36,013 nucleotides of DNA from DASRCB01 sp035653295. GTDB taxonomy: Bacteria > Acidobacteriota > Terriglobia > Bryobacterales > Bryobacteraceae. A model generated the notes under the pieces. The model did not search any database and was not told the DNA's origin. It worked only from the letters and a program-made list of their open reading frames with translations. The translations under genes and the position numbers were made by a program. Location of the stretch: assembly GCA_035653295.1 (NCBI GenBank), contig DASRCB010000019.1, positions 1 to 36,013 of the forward strand, read 5' to 3'. Below are positions 29,173 to 36,013 of this stretch, one piece after another (the stretch's first letter is position 1; the number at the start of each line of letters is the position of its first letter).

Positions 29173-30774
29173 ATGCCGCGGATTCCAAAGCTCGCTTTTT
29201 TGCTCCTGCCTGCGCTGTATGCCCAGGCGCCTCCCACGGCCACCATAGAAGGGCGCGTGTACAACGCGCAAACCGGCGATCCGGTGCGCAAAGCCCGGAT
29301 CCTCGTACGGCGCTGGAACGGCCGCCGCGCTGAGGGCGCATACGGCGCCACGACCGACGCGGCGGGCCGGTACGTTATCGACGGCATCGAGCCTGGCGTG
29401 TACGGCGTCCGGGCAACCCGTAACGGATTCACAGCCGGCAGCTATGGACAGAGAAAGGCGACGGGCCGAGGCATGCCGCTGACGCTCGCAAAGGGACAGC
29501 ACGTCCGCAATATTGACCTCCGCCTTCTTCCTCAGGCCGTGGTTTCCGGGAGCGTGCTCGACGACGACAATGAAGGCATTCCCGGCGTGGAGGTCGTGCT
29601 GGTTTCCCAGAGATACGACGAGGGCCGGCGCGTGTTGTCCGCCACGGACAGCGCCGAGACCGACGACCGCGGGACGTATCGCATTTTCGGCGTCGCTCCG
29701 GGCCGCTATTACCTGGCAGCGATTTATCACGGCGAACTTCACGATCAGCAGGCCGAGACACTCAGCGAGAAGCTGGGCAGCTATGCGCCCGTATATTATC
29801 CCGACTCCCTCGGGAGCCCGGCCGCCGCATCGCAGTTGACCGCCACGCCGGGCGCTGAAATCGCCGGCATGGATTTTCACCTGCGCCGTGTCCATCTGGC
29901 GCGCGTCAGCGGCCGCATCGCGAATGCGCCAAGCGCTGCGTCGCGGCAGGTAAACGTCATGCTCATGTCCCTGGATGGCGCCGAGCTGAGCTGGGGCGTC
30001 AACAAGCAGCAGGTGGTCGACCATACGGGCCGCTTCGCCTTTCATGATTGCCCGCCAGGAGAATATACCCTGGTCGCACAGTTCTTCGCCGGAAAGCAGC
30101 GTCTCTCGGCGATGATGCCGCTGACAGTTAGCAATTCCGATATCGACGGGCTGACCCTGAATCTGCTCCATTATCCCGATGTGGCAGGACAGGTCCGCCT
30201 CGAAGGGATCGATGCGAAGATGCTGCCCGGCCTTGGCATTTATCTCTCGCCGATGATCCAGCAGGAAGGCGTGCCGGGCGCCCAGGCGGAGGTTGCCGCC
30301 GACGGAGCGTTTAAATTGTCGGCCGTGGCGCCGAATCGCTATCGCCTTATGGCGTTGAGGATGCCGGACGAGGCGTACCTGAAGGCCGTGCGCGCCGGAG
30401 GCATTGAGTCGCCCGACGGCATCGTCGATTTCCGAAAGGGCGCGCCCGCTGATCTGACGGTCGTTGTGTCCGGCCGCGGTGCGCAGCTCAGTGGCAAGGT
30501 CCGCAACGGCGCAACCGTCCTGCTGGCCCCCGACCGCCGCGACCGCTACGACCTCTACAAATCCGACGTCGCCGACCAAACCGGCGCTTTCACCATCAAA
30601 GGCATCGCGCCGGGCCCCTACAAGCTGTTCGCCTTCGATCAGCTGGATACGGGCGCATGGGAAGACCCCGACTTCCTCACGCCCTGGGAAAAATACGCCC
30701 AGCCAATCGAAATCCACGAAGGCGACCGTCTTACGAAAGACCTCGACGTCATCGCCACCCCGCCTGGAACGTAG
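29173..30774 (+). CDS. Large secreted protein with repeated carboxypeptidase-regulatory-like domains (paralogue 2)
   Basis: 533 residues; signal peptide MPRIPKLAFLLLPALYAQ. Domain order mirrors paralogue 1: IEGRVYNAQTGDPVRKARIL; VVSGSVLDDDNEGIPGVEVV; VAPGRYYLAAIYHGELHDQQ; ARVSGRIANAPSAASRQVNV; and final FTIKGIAPGPYKLFAFDQLD. The two genes are clear tandem duplicates diverged to roughly half identity by eye, strongest in the second and last domains. Same expected location and role as paralogue 1, and no partner protein such as a TonB-dependent barrel nearby. It is convergent with the response-regulator gene (6 bp apart). Confidence 0.85.
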   Translation: MPRIPKLAFLLLPALYAQAPPTATIEGRVYNAQTGDPVRKARILVRRWNGRRAEGAYGATTDAAGRYVIDGIEPGVYGVRATRNGFTAGSYGQRKATGRGMPLTLAKGQHVRNIDLRLLPQAVVSGSVLDDDNEGIPGVEVVLVSQRYDEGRRVLSATDSAETDDRGTYRIFGVAPGRYYLAAIYHGELHDQQAETLSEKLGSYAPVYYPDSLGSPAAASQLTATPGAEIAGMDFHLRRVHLARVSGRIANAPSAASRQVNVMLMSLDGAELSWGVNKQQVVDHTGRFAFHDCPPGEYTLVAQFFAGKQRLSAMMPLTVSNSDIDGLTLNLLHYPDVAGQVRLEGIDAKMLPGLGIYLSPMIQQEGVPGAQAEVAADGAFKLSAVAPNRYRLMALRMPDEAYLKAVRAGGIESPDGIVDFRKGAPADLTVVVSGRGAQLSGKVRNGATVLLAPDRRDRYDLYKSDVADQTGAFTIKGIAPGPYKLFAFDQLDTGAWEDPDFLTPWEKYAQPIEIHEGDRLTKDLDVIATPPGT

Positions 30775-30780
30775 ACCGGT

Positions 30781-31437
30781 TCAGGGCTCTACGATGTTGT
30801 TCCGCACGGCGTAGCGCACCAGCTCGCTGATGGAGTGCAGGTCCAGCTTGTTCATGATGTTGGTGCGGTGGGTTTCGGCGGTCTTCACGCTGATGTTCAG
30901 CGCGGTGGCTACTTCCTTATTGCTCTTGCCTTCCGCCAGCAGCTGCACAATTTCGCGCTCCCGCGCCGTGAGCCGGCCGCGCGCCGGCTGTGGCTGAACC
31001 GGCCGCTCCGGGCCGTGCAGATACGCCTGAAGCAGAATATCCGAAATCCTGGAGGAGAAAAAAGTGCGGTGCTGCGATAATGCGTCCACCGCGTTTACCA
31101 GATCCCGGGCCGCGTCGCTCTTCAGGACATACCCGCGCGCCCCGGCATCGAGCACATCCCGCACCATCTGCTCGCTTTCGTGCATGGTCAGGATGAGCAC
31201 CTGCGTTTGCGGGCTCTCGCGGACGATGTGCCGGGTGGCCTCCAGCCCGTTCAGCTCCGGCATCCCGATATCCAGAACGGCCACGTTCGGGCTCAGTTCC
31301 CTGATCTTCTCCACCGCCTCCCGGCCCGTGGACGCCTCGGCGATAACCTGCCACTCCGGCCGCGCTTCGAGCAGCGAACGCAGGCCCTTGCGCATGATCT
31401 CGTGGTCGTCAGCGATGATGATTCGGACTTGCGCCAA
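30781..31437 (-). CDS. NarL/FixJ-family response regulator
   Basis: 218 residues. The receiver domain (1-120) has the acidic pair D10-D11, phosphoacceptor D56 (VAVLDIGMPELNG), T84 and K106 (GYVLKSDA). A linker precedes a C-terminal LuxR-type HTH at about 148-210 (LTAREREIVQLLAEGKSNKE and ISVKTAETHRTNIMNKLDLH). All phosphotransfer residues are intact. It should bind DNA as a dimer once phosphorylated. No histidine kinase is adjacent; the nearest intact kinase is at 34054-35526, separated by two unrelated genes. Divergent from the sigma factor. Confidence 0.93.
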   Translation of the reverse strand: MAQVRIIIADDHEIMRKGLRSLLEARPEWQVIAEASTGREAVEKIRELSPNVAVLDIGMPELNGLEATRHIVRESPQTQVLILTMHESEQMVRDVLDAGARGYVLKSDAARDLVNAVDALSQHRTFFSSRISDILLQAYLHGPERPVQPQPARGRLTAREREIVQLLAEGKSNKEVATALNISVKTAETHRTNIMNKLDLHSISELVRYAVRNNIVEP

Positions 31438-31555
31438 TCACACCTCTCATCGCTAACAATATCCTTTTCAGAGATTTGGAGCAAGTCCGCCACGCCGCCG
31501 CGCGTACTGGCGCTCGGCAAAACGGCCGGTACTCGTGATACGGACCATTCCTTAG

Positions 31556-31622
31556 GACCCCTTACGGGTCAGCTACTTTACAAATACACGATCTCCAGAA
31601 TTTGGAATCGTCCTTTGATTCC
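31556..31622. promoter_or_regulatory. Two small inverted repeats upstream of the sigma factor gene
   Basis: GACCC-CTTAC-GGGTC (31556-31570) and GGAATC-GTCCTTT-GATTCC (31604-31622), in the divergent gap between regulator and sigma genes. The second ends 20 nt before ATG 31643. They may be operator sites or leader hairpins; no clear -35/-10 pair stands out. Confidence 0.3.
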
Positions 31623-31642
31623 TTAAAGTTGAAGGCGTAGGG

Positions 31643-32293
31643 ATGCAAACGGCAAGCACACACACGGAAGCCGCCGCCACTAAACAGTACGGTGAGCTGG
31701 TCGAAAAGATAAAGAGGAAAAATCCGGCCGCGCTCGAAGAGCTGTATGGCATGGTCAAGAACTTCACGTACTTCCTCATGCGCCAGCTCGGAGCCGAAGA
31801 TCTGCAGGACAACCTGCACGACATGTATATCACCGTGGCGCAGGCCATAACCGCCGGCAAGCTGCGGGATCCGGAGCGGTTGACCGCCTTCCTCACCACG
31901 GTCGCCCGTTTCTACACCTATACCCAGATCGAGCGCCGCGTACACAACCGCACCCGGCTCACCGGGCTGGATACGATCGATGTTCCCGATCAGACGAACC
32001 TCGAGTACCGGGCCTACGACAAGCAGAAGATGACGCTGGTGCGCGAGATCCTCAATGAGATGCCGCGCCTCGATCGGGAGATCCTGCGCCGCTTCTACTT
32101 TGAGGACCAGAGCAAGGAACAGATCTGCGAGGAGATGCAGCTGACCCCCACGCAGTTCCGCAACATCAAGTCCCAGGCGAAGCTCGCATTGACCGAACTG
32201 GGCCTGCGGCGCCTCAAAGGACGCCGCAATCGCCGTCCTCTCCGCGAGCGCTGGGCTCCCGCGATGGCCACCTTCAGCGCCGAAGCCGCATAA
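31643..32293 (+). CDS. ECF-type RNA polymerase sigma factor
   Basis: 216 residues. Sigma region 2 at about 28-100 (AALEELYGMVKNFTYFLMRQ, LHDMYITVAQAITAGKLRDP, RLTAFLTTVARFYTYTQIER) and region 4 at about 130-190 (EILNEMPRLDREILRRFYFE, then the HTH DQSKEQICEEMQLTPTQFRN and IKSQAKLALTELG). No sigma-1 or sigma-3 region, so it is extracytoplasmic-function type. The basic tail (RRLKGRRNRRPLRER) is unusual. No anti-sigma factor is adjacent. ATG 31643 follows a weak GTAGGG. Confidence 0.88.
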   Translation: MQTASTHTEAAATKQYGELVEKIKRKNPAALEELYGMVKNFTYFLMRQLGAEDLQDNLHDMYITVAQAITAGKLRDPERLTAFLTTVARFYTYTQIERRVHNRTRLTGLDTIDVPDQTNLEYRAYDKQKMTLVREILNEMPRLDREILRRFYFEDQSKEQICEEMQLTPTQFRNIKSQAKLALTELGLRRLKGRRNRRPLRERWAPAMATFSAEAA

Positions 32294-32305
32294 GGCTGTT
32301 GTCCT

Positions 32306-33982
32306 CTATTCATCCGTAACGCACCCAACGCTGGCGCTCTTCACCAGTCGAATGTACTTGGCGAGCGTGCCTCTTTCCGCCTTGTACGGGGGCATGCGCC
32401 AGTCCTTCCGACGCCTGGCCATCTCATCGTCCGTGACATCCACGTCGATGCGATTGGCTTCGGCGTCGATGGTGATGCGATCGCCGGCCTGGACCAGCGC
32501 GATCGGGCCCCCTTCCTGAGCTTCCGGCGTGACGTGCCCCACGATGAAGCCGTGCGACCCGCCGGAGAACCGGCCGTCGGTCATCAGCGCAACGTCCTTG
32601 CCCAGGCCGGCCCCCATAATCGCTGATGTTGGGGTGAGCATCTCCGGCATGCCCGGGCCGCCCTTCGGACCTTCATAGCGGATCACGATCACATCACCCT
32701 TGGTGATTTCACCGCGCTCGAGGCCGTGCAGCATGTCCTCTTCGGAATCGTAGACCCGAGCCGGACCGGAAAAGCGCAGCCCCTCCTTGCCGGTGATCTT
32801 CGCCACCGCGCCGTCCGGGGCGAGATTCCCCCGCAGGATTCGTATGTGGCCGGTCGGCTTGATCGGATTCGCGATCGAATGAACGATCTGTTGCCCGTGC
32901 GCCAGTGGCGGCACGTTCGCGACGTTTTCGCGGATGGTCTTGCCGGTGACGGTCATGCAATCGCCGTTCAGCAAGCCCTCTTCGAGCAGCATGCGCATCG
33001 CCGCCGGCACGCCGCCCACGGCGTGCAGGTCCTCCATCACATACTTGCCGCTGGGCTTGAAATCCGCCAGCAGAGGCACGCGATCGCTCACCTTCTGGAA
33101 ATCGTCGAGATCGAGCGCCACACCCGTCGCCCGCGCCATGGCGATCAGGTGTAGCACTGCGTTCGTGGATCCGCCAAGCACCGTCACTACTACCATCGCG
33201 TTCTCGAAGGCCGCGCGGGTCATGATGTCGCGCGGCTTTAGGTCCAGCTCCAGCAGCCGGCGCACCGCGCCGCCCGCGGCAATGCACTCGGCGCGCTTTC
33301 CGGGATCTTCCGCGGGCGTCGAGGAACTGTAGGGCAGCGACATCCCCAACGCTTCGATCGCCGAGGCCATGGTGTTGGCCGTGTACATGCCGCCGCAGGC
33401 GCCCGCGCCCGGGCACGCGTGGCGCACAATCGCCTGCCGCTGCGGATCACTGATATTGCCGGTCAGAAACTCGCCGTAGCTCTGGAAGGCCGACACAATG
33501 TCCAGCTTCTGGTGGTCCCAGGAGCCGGCCCGAATCGTGCCGCCGTAGATCATCAGCGAGGGCCGGTTCAGTCGCGCCATGGCTATGACGCACCCCGGCA
33601 TGTTCTTGTCGCACCCTGGAATCGAAATGTTGGCGTCATACCACTGCGCGGACATGAGCGTCTCGATGGAATCGGCGATCAGATCGCGCGACTGCAGTGA
33701 GAAGCTCATTCCGTCGGTGCCCATCGAGATCCCGTCGCTGACGCCGATGGTATTGAAGCGCATGCCCACCATGCCCGCGGCCCTCACCCCTTCGCGGGCC
33801 GCTTCGGCGAGCGAGAGCAGGTGCATGTTGCAGGGATTGCCTTCGAACCATACACTCGCAATTCCAACCTGCGGCTTGCCCATGTCCTCGGCGGTCATAC
33901 CGGTGGCGTACAGCATGGCCTGGGAGGCGCCCTGCGAGGGCGGTTCGGTGATGCGCGAACTGTAGCGATTCAGCTTCGACAT
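32306..33982 (-). CDS. ilvD: Dihydroxy-acid dehydratase
   Basis: 558 residues, the usual length. Dehydrates 2,3-dihydroxy-isovalerate and its methylvalerate analogue to the 2-keto acids in valine, leucine and isoleucine synthesis; uses an iron-sulfur cluster and Mg2+. Seen: GMRFNTIGVSDGISMGTDGM, the cluster cysteines in SIPGCDKNMPGC and HACPGAGACGGMYTANTMAS, LPYSSSTPAEDPGKRAE, ARATGVALDLDDFQKVSDRV and RFSGGSHGFIVGHVTPEAQEGG. Other ilv genes are absent. Convergent with the sigma gene (12 bp). Confidence 0.97.
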   Translation of the reverse strand: MSKLNRYSSRITEPPSQGASQAMLYATGMTAEDMGKPQVGIASVWFEGNPCNMHLLSLAEAAREGVRAAGMVGMRFNTIGVSDGISMGTDGMSFSLQSRDLIADSIETLMSAQWYDANISIPGCDKNMPGCVIAMARLNRPSLMIYGGTIRAGSWDHQKLDIVSAFQSYGEFLTGNISDPQRQAIVRHACPGAGACGGMYTANTMASAIEALGMSLPYSSSTPAEDPGKRAECIAAGGAVRRLLELDLKPRDIMTRAAFENAMVVVTVLGGSTNAVLHLIAMARATGVALDLDDFQKVSDRVPLLADFKPSGKYVMEDLHAVGGVPAAMRMLLEEGLLNGDCMTVTGKTIRENVANVPPLAHGQQIVHSIANPIKPTGHIRILRGNLAPDGAVAKITGKEGLRFSGPARVYDSEEDMLHGLERGEITKGDVIVIRYEGPKGGPGMPEMLTPTSAIMGAGLGKDVALMTDGRFSGGSHGFIVGHVTPEAQEGGPIALVQAGDRITIDAEANRIDVDVTDDEMARRRKDWRMPPYKAERGTLAKYIRLVKSASVGCVTDE

Positions 33983-34053
33983 AGTTTGTAGGTGTCTTCT
34001 TTAGAATCGCAAACACGGGCCAGCCGGTCGTGTTCCTGTTCGCCAGGAATCCG

Positions 34054-35526
34054 TCAATCGCGGCTGTCAACGGGAACACTGAAGAGAAACGTCGACCCAA
34101 CACCGGGTGCGGATTCAACCCACATCCGCCCTCCATGCGCCTCGGCGATGCGCTTACACAAGGCAAGTCCGATCCCGGCGCCTTCGTATTGGTCGGAGCC
34201 ATGCAGCCGCCGAAAAACGTCAAAGATCCGTTCCCTGTATCGCATGTCAATGCCGATGCCGTTGTCTGCGAATGAGAAGATCCACTCTCCCGCACTCTGA
34301 CGAGCGGCGACATGGATTTCCGGCCTGCGTTTGCCTCGGTACTTGACCGCATTGCCGATGAGATTCTGAAAAAGCAGGACCAGCCGTTCCTGATCGGCTC
34401 GAACCGTCGGCAGGCGTTCGGCGCTTACGACGGCCCCACTGTTGTAAATTTCGGTTCTCAGCGCTTCCAGCGCAAGATTGAACACGACGTTGCAATCGAC
34501 CAGGGCCTGCGGCTTGACGGCGTGCGTTACCCGTGCGTATTTCAGCAGCGCTTCGATCATTCGCTGCATCCGCTCGGTGTTCTCCACGACGAAGCGCATC
34601 CACTCCTGCGACTCTCCATCCAGGTCTCCGACCTTCCGTGAGAGGAGCTTCACGAAGGCCGCGATATTTCGCAGCGGAGCTTTCAGATCATGGGACACTG
34701 CATACGCGAATCGTTCGAGTTCTTGATTCGAGCGAGCCAGAGCCGTTTCGAGGTGCTTGCGATCTGTAACATCGGTCGTGATCCCAACCACCTGGCACGC
34801 TCTTCCGGAGGCATCGGTAATCACCTGCCCACGACGCTCGAGCCAATGGACGCCATCTTTGAGCACCGCGCGGAAATCGGTGACGAACTCCGACGCGTTT
34901 GCAATCGCGTCCTCCAGATTTCGCCTGATGTATTCCCGATCATCAGGATGGATCAGAGAATAAAAGAGCTCTACCGTGGGACGAACCGATGGCTCGAGCT
35001 GAACGAGCTGGAAGTACTCTTTCGTCCAGATCAGTTCATTGGTCTCCAGATTCCACTCCCACGCGCCCGACTTTGCTGTCAGGTGGGCGAGTCTGACGAT
35101 GCGTCCGATACGTTCGAGTTCGGCGTTCGCTGTTCTGAGCGCTTCCTCCGCTTTCTTCTGTTCGGTGATGTCGTGTACGGTGATGACAACGTGCGTAATT
35201 GCGCCCTGTTCGTCTCGGACGGGGGCGGAACCGTGTTCGCGCGTGGACCATTGTTCTGTTCCTTTCCTGCGAACCATGAGTTCAACGTTGCGGACCACCT
35301 CGCCCTGAAGAGATCTGGCCAGCGGCCACTGCGCGGGACAGATTTCACGCCCGTCCGCAAACCGAATCTCAAACACTTCTGAAAGTTCCGCCAGGGTTTT
35401 CGGAAAGTCCTGCTCGTCAGCAAAGCCGTACAATGCAACTGCGGCGGGATTCACTCGCACAATGTTGCCCATTGTGTCGAGCATGATTACCGCATCGACC
35501 ATGCTGCGGAAGACCGTCTCCAGCAT
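34054..35526 (-). CDS. PAS-domain sensor histidine kinase (cytoplasmic)
   Basis: 490 residues. No TM segments. PAS 1 at about 1-125 (MVDAVIMLDTMGNIVRVNPA to VVITVHDITEQKKAEEAL). PAS 2/PAC at about 135-265 (LTAKSGAWEWNLETNELIWT, SLIHPDDREYIRRNLEDAIA, CQVVGITTDVTDRKHLETAL). HisKA at about 270-335 has the phosphorylated histidine in YAVSHDLKAPLRNIAAF. The HATPase has N-box LLFQNLIGNAVKYRG, G1 FSFADNGIGIDMRYRERIFD and G2 GAGIGLALCKRIAEAHGGRM. All catalytic motifs are intact, in contrast to the degenerate kinase at 5765. The signal is unknown. It could serve the orphan regulator at 30781 but is not adjacent. An in-frame TGA lies four codons upstream of ATG 35526. Confidence 0.93.
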   Translation of the reverse strand: MLETVFRSMVDAVIMLDTMGNIVRVNPAAVALYGFADEQDFPKTLAELSEVFEIRFADGREICPAQWPLARSLQGEVVRNVELMVRRKGTEQWSTREHGSAPVRDEQGAITHVVITVHDITEQKKAEEALRTANAELERIGRIVRLAHLTAKSGAWEWNLETNELIWTKEYFQLVQLEPSVRPTVELFYSLIHPDDREYIRRNLEDAIANASEFVTDFRAVLKDGVHWLERRGQVITDASGRACQVVGITTDVTDRKHLETALARSNQELERFAYAVSHDLKAPLRNIAAFVKLLSRKVGDLDGESQEWMRFVVENTERMQRMIEALLKYARVTHAVKPQALVDCNVVFNLALEALRTEIYNSGAVVSAERLPTVRADQERLVLLFQNLIGNAVKYRGKRRPEIHVAARQSAGEWIFSFADNGIGIDMRYRERIFDVFRRLHGSDQYEGAGIGLALCKRIAEAHGGRMWVESAPGVGSTFLFSVPVDSRD

Positions 35527-35802
35527 AGGAACGTCCGGTCACGTCACACCGGTCCTCTGTCCGCTCTGCATGCGATATGCCAGCGTGTCCGCGCTGCACT
35601 CGGCTCGGACTACCCTGATCAGATGTGCCGTATGGTGTTGATGAGCGGACAATAAGGCCGCACCGTGACTCTGCCGCAAACTTCGGGCGAATGGCAGCGA
35701 CCGCGGCCGTGGGATGACGGGATTGACCCGCTCCGAAGCATTTGGGTAATCGTTACCACGACCAGCGGTCAGCCGCGATCCACGCAGGCCGGCTTCAGGA
35801 AA
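35527..35802. other. Intergenic region between histidine kinase and tRNA-Gly
   Basis: No open frame with a ribosome-binding site, no RNA fold that I recognise and no repeat stand out. The short frames present on the minus strand lack coding bias. Confidence 0.4.
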
Positions 35803-35877
35803 TGGAGCGGGAGACGGGAATCGAACCCGCAACCAACAGCTTGGAAGGCTGTGACTCTACCATTGAGTTACTCCCGC
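35803..35877 (-). tRNA. tRNA-Gly (anticodon UCC), CCA encoded
   Basis: On the minus strand the acceptor arm GCGGGAG (5' end at 35877) pairs with CTCCCGC, followed by discriminator T and an encoded CCA (35805-35803). The D-arm segment AACTCAATGGTAGAGT, the anticodon stem-loop ACAGCC-TTCCAA-GCTGT with anticodon TCC, and the T-arm GGTTCGATTCC are all present. This decodes GGA and GGG glycine codons. Confidence 0.96.
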
Positions 35878-35899
35878 TGATCATTAACCAACCGCTTAC

Positions 35900-35905
35900 A
35901 TTGTA
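35900..35905 (-). promoter_or_regulatory. Candidate -10 box of the tRNA-Gly gene
   Basis: TACAAT on the minus strand, 22 bp before the tRNA 5' end. The -35 region 17 bp upstream (TCAGCA) matches poorly. Confidence 0.3.
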
Positions 35906-35966
35906 ACGGAGCCGTACGCGGATGCTGACTCGCGATGCCGTCAGCGCAACGTAAGCCGGCCAGGGC

Positions 35967-36013
35967 CTAACGGTGCGGCTCTGGCGCCGCCGCGGCCAGC
36001 CTTCGGTTCTTCA
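35967..36013 (-). CDS. Possible C-terminus of a gene entering from the right edge
   Basis: The minus strand reads KNRRLAAAAPEPHR and then TAG (35967-35969). The frame is open to the window edge, and the basic/Ala-Pro composition fits a protein tail. Too short to identify. Confidence 0.25.
   Translation of the reverse strand, partial: KNRRLAAAAPEPHR

Noticed and set aside
27255..29432. Very long open minus-strand frame opposite the first secreted paralogue
   Set aside because: Its translation has no domain pattern, while the plus strand encodes a signal peptide and repeated Ig-like domains; long antisense frames are expected in GC-rich coding DNA. Only its last part (27255-27345) overlaps real RHS debris.
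28990..30717. Long open minus-strand frame opposite the second secreted paralogue
   Set aside because: Antisense shadow; no recognisable domain, and the plus strand is clearly coding.
35665..35880. Plus-strand frame through the tRNA region (SNPQPTAWKAVTLPLSY)
   Set aside because: This is the well-known artefact of translating the antisense of a tRNA gene; the tRNA-Gly fold on the minus strand is complete.

Overview
The window is GC-rich bacterial chromosome that most resembles Acidobacteriota of the Solibacter/Bryobacter type. This is inferred from gene content: a DUF1080 protein, several secreted proteins with carboxypeptidase-regulatory-like repeats, WG-repeat and YVTN-propeller proteins, RHS debris, and many small secreted proteins of unknown function. 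No rRNA or complete marker set is present, so the assignment is tentative.

Layout. 1-2.4 kb: 3' end of msrB, a DUF1080 protein, a small recombinase-domain protein and a 51-residue membrane/secreted peptide with a structured leader. 2.4-8.7 kb, plus strand: a 7-TM protein, then a tightly coupled run of NCS1 permease, soluble diadenylate cyclase (c-di-AMP synthase), HAD phosphatase and a hybrid histidine kinase with both phosphoacceptors lost, followed by a small secreted protein and a second HAD phosphatase. 8.6-10.9 kb, minus strand: an OpuC/ProU-type osmoprotectant ABC transporter. Its binding-protein and ATPase genes both have damaged 5' ends. 11-16 kb: a carboxypeptidase-regulatory-like protein, an MBL hydrolase with no ordinary start codon, purB, a beta-propeller protein and small secreted proteins. 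One of these has a promoter with a perfect 14-bp palindrome in its spacer.

16-24.6 kb is mostly housekeeping: ppa, a glycosyltransferase, queC-queE (7-deazaguanine synthesis), a glycine-zipper/His-rich protein divergent from a WG-repeat protein, rsmD-recG, and a GatZ/KbaZ-like protein. 24.6-27.4 kb is a degraded accessory island, less GC-rich than its flanks. It holds frameshifted RHS/YD-repeat pieces, REP-like palindromes, a 55-bp direct repeat, a secreted protein and a TolB-like fragment. 27.5-36 kb: two tandem paralogous secreted proteins, an orphan NarL-type regulator, a divergent ECF-type sigma factor, ilvD, a PAS histidine kinase and tRNA-Gly(UCC).

The most interesting biology is the c-di-AMP synthase cassette coupled to a catalytically dead sensor kinase. 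It lies about 3.5 kb from an osmolyte transporter, and c-di-AMP controls osmolyte uptake in other bacteria. Three neighbouring genes (ABC binding protein, ABC ATPase, MBL hydrolase) lack normal start codons, two of them next to short homopolymers. This needs to be separated from assembly error before biological meaning is attached.
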